A stretch of DNA of 64,000 bases from positions 1 through 64,000 of the forward strand of contig NZ_JASISZ010000007.1 of NCBI RefSeq assembly GCF_030063355.1, read 5' to 3'. The notes beneath the pieces were generated by a model. The model saw nothing but the letters and a program-made list of their open reading frames with translations, was not told where the DNA came from and searched no databases. Both the position numbers and the translations under genes were made by a program. Source of the DNA: Streptomyces sp. PH10-H1. GTDB lineage: Bacteria; Actinomycetota; Actinomycetes; Streptomycetales; Streptomycetaceae. Each line of letters opens with the position of its first letter. Positions within the stretch are counted from its first letter, which is position 1. This document shows, piece after piece, positions 1-9,967 of this stretch.

Positions 1-520
1 GTCTCCACGCAAGAGCGGCACCACCAGCCGGAATAAGGCCCGTGATGCACAACGTCCTCGCTGTGTAATCGCCTCCCACCCACCCCGAAAGGCGGCGGAA
101 GGACTTTGTTTTTCAAAGGAACCTCAAACAGAACCGGAATCGGCCCTGCCCGGGGTATATAAGTCTGGCGTTGACTTTTGGCACGCTGTTGAGTTCTCAA
201 GGAACGGACGCTTCCTTTGGTGCCGTCACCGGCGCCCTCCGGGCTTCCCTTCGCGTTTCCGACTCTACCAGACGCTTTCACGCCCGATTCCCAGCCGGCG
301 GGAGTTCTACTTGTTCCTGCTTTAGCGTTTCTGCCTTTCGGCTTTCCCGCTGCACCCGACTTTAGCAGAAGCTTTCCATCGGATTTCCCGCTCTCGTTCC
401 GAAGACATACGTACCCAGTCTGAGAATTCACTCGGATTGGGTTTGCGGCGTCTTCGTCGATGAGCGAAGAAGGAAGCAGACTCTATCTGTCGGTCTCGAA
501 CATGGCTAGTTGGAGACAAC
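1..520 (-). promoter_or_regulatory. rRNA operon 5' leader (16S gene lies beyond the left edge)
   Basis: Read on the minus strand this is an untranslated rrn leader. It carries the actinomycete boxA-like antitermination/processing element CCTTGAGAACTCAACA (187-202). Two further -10-like boxes follow a shared GAAAGC-TCTG motif: TAAAGT at 359-364 and TAGAGT at 262-267, as in the tandem rrn promoters of Streptomyces. Their -35 regions are weak, which is usual for such promoters. No convincing protein-coding frame is present. The 16S start is not reached, so the identification rests on the leader alone. Confidence 0.8.
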
Positions 521-526
521 TGTTCG

Positions 527-555
527 AGTCTACCTCCCCCATCCACCCGTGTCAA
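527..555 (-). promoter_or_regulatory. Strong vegetative promoter of the rRNA operon
   Basis: On the minus strand a perfect -35 box TTGACA (550-555) is separated by 17 nt from the -10 box TAGACT (527-532). This is close to the ideal housekeeping sigma (HrdB) consensus. It is the most upstream of the tandem promoters for the rRNA leader to its left and faces away from the SpoIIM gene end at 625. Confidence 0.8.
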
Positions 556-624
556 CGGGGTTCTGGGGCGAAGAGGAGACTAACAGGTCAGCGGCGGTGA
601 TTGCACATCCAGGGACCGAGACGC

Positions 625-1632
625 TCAGGCAGCCGTCGGCAGGCCCGCGCTCCGGTCCGCGGCCTCCAGGTCGCCGGTCTCGCCGAGGCGGACCGCGCGC
701 CGGCCGGCACCGTAGACATAGCCGAGGAAGAGCAGCTCAGCGACGATGCCGATGGTGATGCGAGCCCAGGTCGGAAGGCCGGACGGGGTGACGAAGCCCT
801 CGATGGCTCCGGAGACGAAGAGGACCACGGCCAGGCCGATGGCCATGCCGATCGCCGCACGGCCTTCCTCGGCCAGTGCGGTTCTGCGGGAGCGCGGGCC
901 CGGGTCGATCACGGTCCAGCCCAGGCGCAGGCCGGTGCCCGCGGCGACGAAGACGGCGGTGAGTTCCAGGAGGCCGTGCGGGAGGATCAGGCCCAGGAAG
1001 GTGTCGAGGCGGCCGGCCGAACCCATCAGGCCGATGCCGACGCCGAGGTTGAGCATGTTCTGCCAGAGCACCCAGAGCACGGGCAGACCGAGGAAGACGC
1101 CGAATACCAGGCACATCGCGGCGGCCTGGGCGTTGTTCGTCCAGACCTGGGCCGCGAAGGAAGCGGCGGGGTGGCTGGAGTAGTACGTCTCGTACTGCCC
1201 GCCGGGCCGGGTCATCGACCGGAGCGCATCCGAGGGGCCGATGGCCGACTGCACCTCCGGGTGGGAGGCGATCCACCAGCCGATGAGCGCGGCGATGGCA
1301 GTCGACAGCAGCGCGGTGGGCACCCACCAGTGACGGGCCCGGTAGACGGCTGCGGGAAAGACGCTGGTGAAGAAGCGGGCGACGTCGCGCCAGCTCGCCG
1401 CACGGGTGCCCGCGACGGCGCTGCGGGCCCGCGCGACCAGGGTGGTCAGCCGGCCGATCATGGCCGGGTCCGGGGCGCTGGACTGGACGAGGGAGAGATG
1501 CGTCGCCGTGCGCTGGTAGAGGCTGACGAGTTCGTCGGCCTCCTCGCCGGTGAGCCGGCTGCGCCGTCCCAGCAGAGCGTCGAGCCGGTCCCACTCGTGC
1601 CGGTGGGCGGCGGCGAAGACATCTAGGTCCAT
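625..1632 (-). CDS. SpoIIM-family (stage II sporulation protein M) integral membrane protein
   Basis: 335 residues. A soluble helical N-terminus of about 105 residues is followed by about six membrane segments. The motif around FPAAVYRARHWW precedes the first membrane helix at about residue 115. Later come a conserved NN-A and LFGVFLGLP-like stretch and a LPHGLLELTAVFVAAG-like segment, typical of the SpoIIM domain. The role in actinomycetes is not established; these proteins are widespread and not confined to sporulation. It is divergent from the RDD-family gene starting at 1778, a common pairing in Streptomyces. The start at 1632 is the only well-placed one. Confidence 0.85.
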   Translation of the reverse strand: MDLDVFAAAHRHEWDRLDALLGRRSRLTGEEADELVSLYQRTATHLSLVQSSAPDPAMIGRLTTLVARARSAVAGTRAASWRDVARFFTSVFPAAVYRARHWWVPTALLSTAIAALIGWWIASHPEVQSAIGPSDALRSMTRPGGQYETYYSSHPAASFAAQVWTNNAQAAAMCLVFGVFLGLPVLWVLWQNMLNLGVGIGLMGSAGRLDTFLGLILPHGLLELTAVFVAAGTGLRLGWTVIDPGPRSRRTALAEEGRAAIGMAIGLAVVLFVSGAIEGFVTPSGLPTWARITIGIVAELLFLGYVYGAGRRAVRLGETGDLEAADRSAGLPTAA

Positions 1633-1700
1633 GGGCTGCTACTCCTGGCGGAAGAGGGCCGGACGGTGGGGAAGCCCAAGCTTGGCAGACCGGGCAGACT

Positions 1701-1757
1701 GTTCGGACGAGGGTTCGGACGAGGTTCGGGCAAAAGTTCGGGCGAGGGTTCCGGCAG
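1701..1757. repeat. 12-nt tandem repeat upstream of the RDD gene
   Basis: About four and a half imperfect copies of a 12-nt unit of the form gttcggacgagg lie in the divergent gap between the SpoIIM and RDD genes, just before the RDD Shine-Dalgarno sequence. Confidence 0.75.
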
Positions 1758-1777
1758 CGTGGAGGAGGGGTTCGCGC

Positions 1778-2731
1778 GTGAGTGGACTGGTGACGGGCGA
1801 GGCGGTGGCGCTGGGGATGGACCCGGCGAAGCTGCCGAGCCGCGCACTCGCGATATCCATTGACCTCGTCGTGTACTGGACGGGGTTCGTCGGGCTCATG
1901 TTCTTCCTCGCCGCGGCGACGGCGTCGCTCGACGACGCGGCGGTGGCGGCGGTGTCCATCGGCGGGATGCTGCTCATCCTGGTCGGCGCACCGATCGCCG
2001 TCGAGACGCTCACCCGCGGGCGGTCGCTGGGGAAGCTGGCCTGCGGGCTCCGCGTGGTGCGCGACGACGGCGGGCCGATCCGCTTCCGGCACGCGCTGGT
2101 GCGCGGGGCGGTGGGCGTGGTCGAGATCCAGCTGTCGTTGGGGGTCATCGCCTGCATCGCGTCGCTGGTGTCGGCGCGCGGGCGGCGGCTGGGGGACGTC
2201 TTCGCCGGGACGCTGGTCGTACGGGAGCGGGTCCCGGTGCAGCACTCGCAGTTGATGCCGCCTCCCCCGCCCTGGCTCGCCGGGCGGTTCACGGGAGTGG
2301 ATCTTTCGGGCGTGCCGGAGGGGCTGTGGCTCGCGGTCCGCCAGTACCTGTCGCGGATGCAGCAACTGGATCCGCAGGTCGGCTGGTCGATGGCGGAACG
2401 GTTGGCGACGGATGTCGCCGCGTGCACGGGGACGCGGGTGCCGCAGGGGACGCCGCCGGTGGCATTCCTCGCCGCGGTGGTGGCGGAACGGCAGTCACGT
2501 GACACTCAGCGGATGTTCGCCGGGGGGCGGCCTCCGGCCGGTCCTTTCAGTGATCCGCAGGTCGGTGGTGCTCAGGCGCCCTCGATGCCCTCGATGCCGT
2601 CCACGCCGCCGCTGTCCCCGGCACCTCCGGCACCCCCGGCACCCAGGGACGCGGTGCCAGCGCAGACCGCGCCGTCGCCCGCGCCCGTCCCGCCGGAACC
2701 TCCGCGTACGGGGTTCGCGCCGCCCGCTTAG
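1778..2731 (+). CDS. RDD-family membrane protein
   Basis: I choose the GTG at 1778 because GGAGGAGGGG (1761-1770) sits 7 nt upstream; longer in-frame extensions run through the intergenic repeat and the neighbouring gene. The product is 317 residues. Residues of about 15-155 form an RDD domain with three or four membrane helices: the Arg of LPSRALAISIDL in helix 1, then paired helices, then GRSLGKLACGLRVVR. A soluble C-terminal region and a Pro/Ala/Ser-rich tail (about 245-317) follow. RDD proteins are probable membrane transport or scaffold proteins; no substrate can be deduced. Confidence 0.85.
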   Translation: MSGLVTGEAVALGMDPAKLPSRALAISIDLVVYWTGFVGLMFFLAAATASLDDAAVAAVSIGGMLLILVGAPIAVETLTRGRSLGKLACGLRVVRDDGGPIRFRHALVRGAVGVVEIQLSLGVIACIASLVSARGRRLGDVFAGTLVVRERVPVQHSQLMPPPPPWLAGRFTGVDLSGVPEGLWLAVRQYLSRMQQLDPQVGWSMAERLATDVAACTGTRVPQGTPPVAFLAAVVAERQSRDTQRMFAGGRPPAGPFSDPQVGGAQAPSMPSMPSTPPLSPAPPAPPAPRDAVPAQTAPSPAPVPPEPPRTGFAPPA

Positions 2732-2773
2732 AGCGCGCGTCGAGCAGGAGCTGCACGCGACGGGCGGGCGCTG

Positions 2774-3388
2774 TCAGGCGAAGGCCGACGGCGGCGATTC
2801 GAGCTCTTCGAGCTCGATGCCCGGGGCGGAGAGGACGATGTCGCCCGCGATGTGGATCGAGCGCTGCTCACCGGTGTCGAGCTCGGTGACCTGGTACTCG
2901 TCCACTGCCAGCGGGCCACTGTCAGTCGTGTGTGCTGTCCTGTTGAGCAGGGCCCAGGACTGGTCGAGGGTGCGGGGCGCGAGTACGGGGGGTGCGAATG
3001 CGACGAGGCGTACGCGGGTGGCGGGGGTGCCCGGTTCCAAGCGCAGCAGTCGTGCGGTGGCGATCAGGAATGCGGGCGAGGCACCGGTGAAGGCGTGGGC
3101 GGGGACGTTGCCCTCCTGCGCGCGCTCCCCCGTGGGGTCGGTGCGGACCCAGGTGACGCCGTCGACGGCCGCGCCGCGGACCTGCCAGCTGGACGCGTTC
3201 AGTTCGAGGCGGATGGGGCGGCCGAGGTCGTCGATGGTGAGGTCGACGGATCCAGCGTGGTCGCCCGAGGGGGCGGTGAGCTGGGAGACGTAGCGCCAGC
3301 CGGAAGGGCCGGTGGCGCAGTGGAAGTGCTCGGCACCCAGGGGGGTGTGGTCATGCGTGTCGTAGAACGAGTAACGGCCTCGGGGCAT
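2774..3388 (-). CDS. Conserved hypothetical protein (204 aa)
   Basis: I do not recognise the family. The protein is soluble, without signal peptide or membrane segments, and starts with ATG at 3388. It is rich in beta-type sequence (WRYVSQLT, VDLTIDDLGRPIRLELN), suggesting a beta-sandwich or lipid/ligand-binding fold. The acidic C-terminus (ELEELE) is notable. It lies downstream of ahcY in the same orientation but is separated from it by the hairpin at 3411-3437, so it probably has its own promoter or depends on read-through. Confidence 0.7.
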   Translation of the reverse strand: MPRGRYSFYDTHDHTPLGAEHFHCATGPSGWRYVSQLTAPSGDHAGSVDLTIDDLGRPIRLELNASSWQVRGAAVDGVTWVRTDPTGERAQEGNVPAHAFTGASPAFLIATARLLRLEPGTPATRVRLVAFAPPVLAPRTLDQSWALLNRTAHTTDSGPLAVDEYQVTELDTGEQRSIHIAGDIVLSAPGIELEELESPPSAFA

Positions 3389-3410
3389 GGTGGGGACCTT
3401 AGACGGCGAA

Positions 3411-3437
3411 GCCCCCGCCGCAGAAAACGGCGGGGGC
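3411..3437 (-). terminator. Rho-independent-type terminator downstream of ahcY
   Basis: A perfect 10-bp GC stem (gcccccgccg / cggcgggggc) with a 7-nt A-rich loop lies 77 nt beyond the ahcY stop codon, on the side expected for minus-strand transcription. It lacks a long U-tract, as is usual in Streptomyces. Confidence 0.75.
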
Positions 3438-3479
3438 CGACGACGCGCGCAACGCTCAGCGGCTCAACAGGGTTGAGCT

Positions 3480-3513
3480 GCGGATCAGTAGCCGCGGATC
3501 AGTAGCGGGCGGA

Positions 3514-3521
<8 letters not shown>
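3480..3521. repeat. Stop-codon-bearing 13-nt repeat at the ahcY 3' end
   Basis: Three identical copies of gcggatcagtagc (3480-3492, 3494-3506, 3509-3521). The innermost copy spans the last ahcY codons and its TGA stop; the others repeat the same tail in the 3' untranslated region. Confidence 0.85.
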
Positions 3522-4965
<1,444 letters not shown>

Positions 4966-5274
4966 ACGGGCTGCTCCTCGCTGAATGCTTCGAGGTGGAC
5001 GGGGAATTGACGCAGCCGCAGGCCGACGAGACAGCGCCCTCGAGCGGACACACCCGTCCCCTTGCAGCAGCGCATTCCGTCGGAGGCCCTCTCTCCCTCG
5101 GCCGGCCACCGCTTGCGCGGTACCGCCCGACCGCCATCAGCAGCGACGTCTGGCTACAGACGAACCTACACCGGACGGGCCGGACGGCTCATCGGTCCCC
5201 GGCTCGCGATGTCCGGAACCTGTCGACGGAAAGGGAAGAAGTTCGACCGAAAGGTGCAAAAAGGACCATCGCGC

Positions 5275-5303
5275 TCAGTATCGACATGAAAGTCGAGACG
5301 CAA
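5275..5303 (-). promoter_or_regulatory. Possible ahcY promoter
   Basis: On the minus strand TTGCGT (5298-5303) and TACTGA (5275-5280) are 17 nt apart. That would give an mRNA leader of about 300 nt before ahcY. Only the spacing and partial matches support it. The rest of 4966-5495 shows no gene that I can support. Confidence 0.35.
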
Positions 5304-5495
5304 GGCCCGATCGGCGCCCTGCCTTCAGAAGACCCCGAGCCGGGCCGGGATCCTCAAGATGCCGGCCGAGATCCGGTAGCCGACGGCCGTCAACCGGTGG
5401 ATCCGGCGTTACGTGGGGGCCTCCGCGCCATACGGCGGGACCCCTACGATGCCTCCCGCGCCGTCCGAAAAGCGGAGGGCAGGCGGAGGGGCGGC

Positions 5496-5826
5496 ATGGA
5501 GAACCCGGCAGATTCACCGTGGCCCGTGCCGGTTCGCAGAGCGAGCCGGAAATGGCTGGTCGTCTGGTGTGCGGTGCTGGTGGCCGGGCTGCGGTCGACT
5601 CTTCCTGCTCGGCGACAATCGCATCAACTCCCTCGACTCCCGTTTCCACCTCGAGACGGAGCAGGGAACAGCGCCCGCCTCCGCGGTGTGGGCGCGGGCG
5701 ACGACCAGTACCGATGCGCTGATGCCCCATGCGGTGACATTCGGTTCCGGGCTGCTCATCGCGCCGGCCGGGCTGATCGGCGCCGTGGTCACCTGGGCGA
5801 AGGGCAGACGCCGGACCGCCGCATGA
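5496..5826 (+). pseudogene. Frameshifted small membrane protein gene
   Basis: An ATG at 5496 with GGAGGGG 5 nt upstream opens a frame beginning MENPADSPWPVPVRRASRKW, followed by a hydrophobic helix (LVVWCAVLVAG). That frame degenerates after about 5590. The +1 frame continues sensibly from about 5592 as a soluble loop (FLLGDNRINSLDSRFHLE) and a second membrane helix (FGSGLLIAPAGLIGAVVTWA), with its stop at 5824-5826. Removing one base near 5585-5600 would give one protein of about 109 residues with two membrane segments. I cannot tell a true mutation from a sequencing error, and the family is not recognised. Confidence 0.6.
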
Positions 5827-5845
5827 CGACCAGTAACCGGCAGCC

Positions 5846-5895
5846 GGTACGACGAAGGGCCCCGCGCTTCGCCGCGCGGGGCCCTTCGTCGTACC
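5846..5895. terminator. Bidirectional terminator hairpin
   Basis: A perfect 22-bp inverted repeat (5846-5867 with 5874-5895) encloses a 6-nt loop, ttcgcc. It lies between the small membrane gene on the plus strand and the CDF transporter gene ending at 5902 on the minus strand, so it can serve both convergent transcripts. Confidence 0.9.
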
Positions 5896-5901
5896 AGGAC
5901 C

Positions 5902-6873
5902 TCAGTGGGGATGCGGGTCGCCGCCCGGGTTCTGGGTCGGGTCGGGGCCGGCGGCAGCGGCGGCCTCGCTGTAGATGTCGGGTTCGAGATAGATGACGCG
6001 GGCGATCGGCTCGGCCGCGCGGATGCGGGCCTCGGCGGCGTCGATGGCGCGGGCGACCTCGGCGGCGGTGTCGTCGTGCTGGACGGCGATCTTCGCGGCG
6101 ACCAGCAGTTCCTCGGGGCCGAGGTGGAGGGTCCGCATGTGGATGACGCCAGTGACGGTGTCTCCGTCGACGATGGCCTCGCGGATCCTGGCCGCCGATT
6201 CGGCGTCGGCGCCCTCGCCGAGGAGCAGGGACTTGGTCTCGGCGGCGAGCACCAGGGCGATCAGGATGAGCAGGATGCCGATGCAGAGGGTGCCGACACC
6301 GTCCCACACACCCTTGCCGGTGGCCAGTGAGATGCAGACACCGCAGAGGGCGAGGACCAGGCCGACCAGTGCGCCGAAGTCCTCCAGAAGAACGACGGGC
6401 AGCTCCGGGGCCTTAGCGCGGCGGATGAAGTTCGTCCAGGACTGCTGACCGCGGGTCTCGTTGGACTCCTTGATCGCGGTGCGGAAGGAGTAGCCCTCCG
6501 CGATGATCGCGAAGACCAGGACGCCGACCGGCCAGTACCAGTGCTCGATCTCGTGCGGGTGCTTGATCTTGGTGTAGCCCTCGTAGAGCGCGAACATGCC
6601 ACCGACGCTGAAGAGCACGATCGACACGAGGAAGGCATAGATGTAGCGCTCCCGGCCGTAGCCGAAGGGGTGTTCCTCGCTGGCCTCGCGCTTGGCCTTC
6701 TTACCGCCGACGAGAAGCAGCGCCTGGTTGCCCGAGTCGGCGAGGGAGTGCACGCCTTCGGCGAGCATGGACGACGATCCGCTGAACGCCCACGCCACGA
6801 ACTTCGCCACGGCGATGGCGAGGTTGGCGCTCAATGCGGCGACGATCGCCTTGGTTCCGCCTGACGCGCTCAT
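5902..6873 (-). CDS. Cation diffusion facilitator (CDF) family metal transporter
   Basis: CDF transporters export divalent metals such as Zn, Fe or Mn from the cytoplasm by proton antiport. The product is 323 residues from the ATG at 6873; a GTG at 6915 would add 14 residues. Helix 2 carries the metal-site motif HSLADSGNQ, preceded by SGSSSMLAEGV. A conserved cytoplasmic segment EEHPFGYGRERYIYAF follows, and helix 5 has the acidic LLEDFGALVG motif. About six membrane helices precede the C-terminal cytoplasmic ferredoxin-like domain (from about residue 230), which ends in a Pro/His tail. Metal specificity cannot be read. It is the last gene of the leftward manB-manA series. Confidence 0.88.
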   Translation of the reverse strand: MSASGGTKAIVAALSANLAIAVAKFVAWAFSGSSSMLAEGVHSLADSGNQALLLVGGKKAKREASEEHPFGYGRERYIYAFLVSIVLFSVGGMFALYEGYTKIKHPHEIEHWYWPVGVLVFAIIAEGYSFRTAIKESNETRGQQSWTNFIRRAKAPELPVVLLEDFGALVGLVLALCGVCISLATGKGVWDGVGTLCIGILLILIALVLAAETKSLLLGEGADAESAARIREAIVDGDTVTGVIHMRTLHLGPEELLVAAKIAVQHDDTAAEVARAIDAAEARIRAAEPIARVIYLEPDIYSEAAAAAGPDPTQNPGGDPHPH

Positions 6874-6986
6874 AGGTGCTGGTTCGTCCCTTCCGTCGGC
6901 CCCGGCCGCTGCCACGGCCCAGTCTCCGGCCGGTGCTCGGCCTTCGCAGGCCGGTCATTCTTGCAGGCTGCCCTGCGAACGGCGCG

Positions 6987-8243
6987 TCAGGCCACCACGG
7001 TGGCCCGGAAGACGGTGCCCCCGGTGCTCCCGGTGCTCCCGGTGCTTCCGCCGCTCCCGTCCTCGGGGTCGTCGGTTCCCTCACTCGTCAGTTCGACGCG
7101 TTCGCCCGCCGGGATGAAGGCGGACTCGCCGCGCGCCAGCGTCAGGTCGCCGTGCGGGGAACGGAGCCGCACCGAGCCGTCGGTGCAGAGCAGGATCTGC
7201 GGGGTGCGGGCGTCGGGCGTGCGGGCCTCACCACCCGGGGCGAGTACATAGCGCGAGAGCCGGAACTCGTCGATCGGGGTCTCGTAGGCCTCTTCCCCGT
7301 TCGACGATGCCTCGGGGCGCATGACGCCCGGGTCGGTGGCTTCGAAGCGGACGACGCGGAGCAGTTCCGGCACGTCGACGTGCTTGGGGGTGAGGCCGCA
7401 GCGCAGCACGTTGTCGGAGTTGGCCATGATCTCGACGCCGAGGCCGTCGAGGTACGCGTGCGGGATGCCGGAGCCGAGGTAGAGGGCTTCGCCGGGCTGC
7501 AGGGTCACATGGTTGAGGAGCATGGCCGCGATGACGCCCGGGTCGCCGGGGAAGCTGCGGGCCGTGGCCGCGTAGGCGGCGAAGTCGGCGGCGTGCGGGC
7601 CGTCCTGCGCTCCGAGGCGGGCGGCGGCGTCGGCTGCGGCGTCGACCGTGTCAGCCATCGCGTCGCGGTCGGCGGTCAGTACGGCGGCGAGGACCTCGCG
7701 CAGCGCGTCGCTCCCGGGGCGGGCGCGCAGGATGTCCGCGTACGGCTTGAGCGAGTCGACGCCGAGGGCTTCGAGCACCTCGGCGGCCTCGGCGGGGTGC
7801 CGAAAGCCGCACAGTCCCTCGAAGGGGGTGAGCGCGACGATGGCTTCGGGCTTGTGGTTCGCGTCCTTGTAGTTGCGGTGCGGGGCGTCGGCGGGGATGC
7901 CGCGCGCCTCCTCGTCCGCGAAGCCCGCCTGCGCCTGGGCGAGGTCGGGGTGGACCTGGAGGGACAGCGGCGCACCGGCCGCGAGGACCTTGAACAGGAA
8001 GGGCAGCCGCGGGCCGAAGCGCTGTACGGCGGGCTCGCCGAGTTCCGCGCGCGGATCGGCGTCGATGACCTCGTTCAGCGGGATCGGTCCCGCGCCCCGG
8101 TCGATCCGCGAGGGCGCGCCCGGGTGGGCGCCCATCCACAGCTCGGCCTGTGGCTCGCCGGTGGGGGTGGTGCCGAGCAGTTCGGGGATGGCGGTCGTGG
8201 AGCCCCAGGCGTAGGGGCGCACGCTGTTGGTCAGACGGTCCAT
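6987..8243 (-). CDS. manA: Mannose-6-phosphate isomerase, class I
   Basis: This enzyme interconverts fructose 6-phosphate and mannose 6-phosphate, feeding GDP-mannose for glycoproteins and lipoglycans. It has 418 residues. The N-terminus MDRLTNSVRPYAWGS is typical. The zinc site is visible in SLQVHPD and NHKPE, and the active-site loop in GIPHAYLDG. The C-terminus ends in a Gly/Ser/Thr repeat before the last strand. The start at 8243 is chosen because homologues begin at this Met. The SIS gene ends 4 nt upstream, so the two are probably co-transcribed. Confidence 0.95.
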   Translation of the reverse strand: MDRLTNSVRPYAWGSTTAIPELLGTTPTGEPQAELWMGAHPGAPSRIDRGAGPIPLNEVIDADPRAELGEPAVQRFGPRLPFLFKVLAAGAPLSLQVHPDLAQAQAGFADEEARGIPADAPHRNYKDANHKPEAIVALTPFEGLCGFRHPAEAAEVLEALGVDSLKPYADILRARPGSDALREVLAAVLTADRDAMADTVDAAADAAARLGAQDGPHAADFAAYAATARSFPGDPGVIAAMLLNHVTLQPGEALYLGSGIPHAYLDGLGVEIMANSDNVLRCGLTPKHVDVPELLRVVRFEATDPGVMRPEASSNGEEAYETPIDEFRLSRYVLAPGGEARTPDARTPQILLCTDGSVRLRSPHGDLTLARGESAFIPAGERVELTSEGTDDPEDGSGGSTGSTGSTGGTVFRATVVA

Positions 8244-8247
8244 GACG

Positions 8248-9384
8248 TCATGATCTCTCGCTGGAGGCGACAGCAAGGTAAACCGCGGCGAAATCTGTCA
8301 GGGCGAGCAGCTCGGCGGCGGTTTCCAGGGCGCTGCCGTCCGCCGCGGCGATTTCGCTGAGCGGGGTCTCATGGGCGTAGGCCAGCTCACGGGCGGCGGG
8401 CGCCGCGGCGGCCTGCTGTCCGGCCGCCTCCCGCAGGAGGACGACGCGCAGCCGCATCGTCCGGTTGTCCTCGGTGCGGTCGCGGAAGAAGTCGTCGGGG
8501 TCGGCTCCGGCCGCGAGGGTCCCGGCGAGCAGGGCGCCGTGTGCCGCCAGCGCTTCGGGCAGTTCGGCGGCGAGCGCGGGGCGGCCGGTACGGGCGGCGA
8601 GTACGGCCGCGAAGCGGCGGGCGGCCGGGGCGCCGATCGGGCCGGTGCTCCAGAGCAGGGGCAGGGCGTCGGCGAGTTCGGTGGCGAGGGTCTTGGCGGG
8701 GTTGTTGTACGTGGCGATGGCCGGTCCGCAGCGCGCGGCGACCTCGTCGAGCCGGTCGGCCACGGCCTGGACCGCGGTCGGCGGGGCGCTGAACAGCCCG
8801 ATGCGGTCGGCGAGCGTGAGCAGCGGGGTGAGCAGCGCCCACAGCGCGCCGGGGTCGTCGCCGGAGGCGCCGGCCGCCCCGGAGGGGAGCGTGGGCGCGG
8901 GCCCGGCGAACGGGATCGTCATGCCGCGCGCCTGTTCCAGTGCCTCGGCGAGGGGCGATTTGGCGGGCGCCACGGCGGCGACGGTGCAGCCGCGCCGGTA
9001 GGCCTGCTCGACGAGGCCGACCAGGCCGTCCTCCCTGCCACTCGAAGTGGTGAGCAGCAGCAGGTCGAGGGGGCCGGTCCAGCCGGGGAGCGTCCAGTGC
9101 AGTTCGTACGAGGTCGGGCCGGCGGGCCGGAGCGGTATCACGGGGCAGCTGCCGGCGCCGAGCGCGGCGAGCACGTCGGCGACGACCGCGGTTTCCGGGC
9201 CGGTGCCGGCGACGAGCACGCTGCGCGGCCTGCCGTCCGGGCGGAGGTTCTGGACGCCCGCTTCCTGCGTGAGCCGCGCGGCGATCCGCACGCGGGCACC
9301 GGCGGCCGCGGCGCTGAGCAGCAGCCCGCGGGTGTCGGCGCGGCCGAGGGCGTCGGGGTCGTCAAGCAGCGACTCGTCGAGCAT
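8248..9384 (-). CDS. SIS-domain phosphosugar isomerase-like protein
   Basis: 378 residues from the ATG at 9384, with GGGAGGT 5 nt upstream. It resembles the actinomycete bifunctional phosphoglucose/phosphomannose isomerase-like family: the N-terminal half carries a sugar-isomerase (SIS) Rossmann-like domain and the C-terminal half has LATELADALPLLWSTGPIGA and a final helical region. It sits between manB/Trm112 and manA, arguing for a role in hexose-phosphate interconversion towards mannose. Enzyme activity is inferred, not visible from catalytic residues. Confidence 0.8.
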   Translation of the reverse strand: MLDESLLDDPDALGRADTRGLLLSAAAAGARVRIAARLTQEAGVQNLRPDGRPRSVLVAGTGPETAVVADVLAALGAGSCPVIPLRPAGPTSYELHWTLPGWTGPLDLLLLTTSSGREDGLVGLVEQAYRRGCTVAAVAPAKSPLAEALEQARGMTIPFAGPAPTLPSGAAGASGDDPGALWALLTPLLTLADRIGLFSAPPTAVQAVADRLDEVAARCGPAIATYNNPAKTLATELADALPLLWSTGPIGAPAARRFAAVLAARTGRPALAAELPEALAAHGALLAGTLAAGADPDDFFRDRTEDNRTMRLRVVLLREAAGQQAAAAPAARELAYAHETPLSEIAAADGSALETAAELLALTDFAAVYLAVASSERS

Positions 9385-9556
9385 CGGGACCTCCCGGTCC
9401 TGGTCCGTCACCCCGGGCCCGCCCTGCCGGGTGGTCACGGGGGCCCGGTCCTGGGTCCCCGTGCCGCCGGCCAGGGTGGCGGAGTGGCTGGTGCGGCTGG
9501 GTAGCTGGGTGTGACGGGATGTGACTGGTACTGGTTCTGCCGGGTGACGTGTCGCG

Positions 9557-9622
9557 GGACCCTGCCCAGGACCCTGCCCAGGACCCTGGCCGGGACCCTG
9601 GCCGGGACCCTGGCCGGGACCC
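9557..9622. repeat. 12-nt tandem repeat between the Trm112-like and SIS genes
   Basis: Five consecutive copies of a 12-nt unit (ggaccctggccg, two of them ggaccctgccca) run from 9557 to 9616, with a partial sixth. The repeat lies in the 266-bp gap between the Trm112-like gene and the SIS gene. Confidence 0.9.
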
Positions 9623-9650
9623 GTTGAGGCCGGGCGGTCAGGCCGGACTT

Positions 9651-9830
9651 TCAGGCCGGGCGGCGGGCCTCGTCGATGAGCAGGACGGGGATGTCGTCGC
9701 GTACGGGGTAGGCGAGACCGCAGCTGTCCGAGGTGCACACGAGCTCGCTCGCTTCGGTGTCCTCCCGGAGGGGGGCGTGGCACGCCGGGCAGGCGAGGAT
9801 CTCCAGAAGGCTGGCTTCGACGAGCGGCAT
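9651..9830 (-). CDS. Trm112-family zinc-ribbon protein
   Basis: 59 residues. Four cysteines form a zinc ribbon: CPACHAPL near residue 14 and CTSDSCG near residue 33, followed by the family hallmark [11 protein letters not shown]. In eukaryotes and archaea Trm112 activates methyltransferases; the bacterial role is unclear, and in actinomycetes the gene is linked to the phosphomannomutase gene as here. The ATG at 9830 follows a weak AAGGACA ribosome-binding site. Confidence 0.88.
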   Translation of the reverse strand: MPLVEASLLEILACPACHAPLREDTEASELVCTSDSCGLAYPVRDDIPVLLIDEARRPA

Positions 9831-9967
9831 GGTGGCTTGTCCTTTGGACGGGTCGGACGGTTGGACGAGTTGCCCTGAACGGTTGGGCTGAGCGGCTGAG
9901 CGGCCGGACGGCTGGACGGCGGTATACGTTTGCGCCGTGATCAGCCTATCGCCGGGGTGGGGCCGCG

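Noticed and set aside
322..555. 77-codon minus-strand frame in the rRNA leader
   Set aside because: It overlaps the rrn promoter and leader elements and has no coding features.
737..2365. Very long minus-strand frame across the SpoIIM and RDD genes
   Set aside because: Its composition (runs of Arg/Pro/His) is typical of an antisense shadow in high-GC DNA, and it overlaps two recognised genes.
4966..5300. Possible S-adenosylhomocysteine or SAM riboswitch upstream of ahcY
   Set aside because: The long leader contains GC-rich stems, but I could not find the conserved core of the SAH or SAM-IV riboswitch classes.
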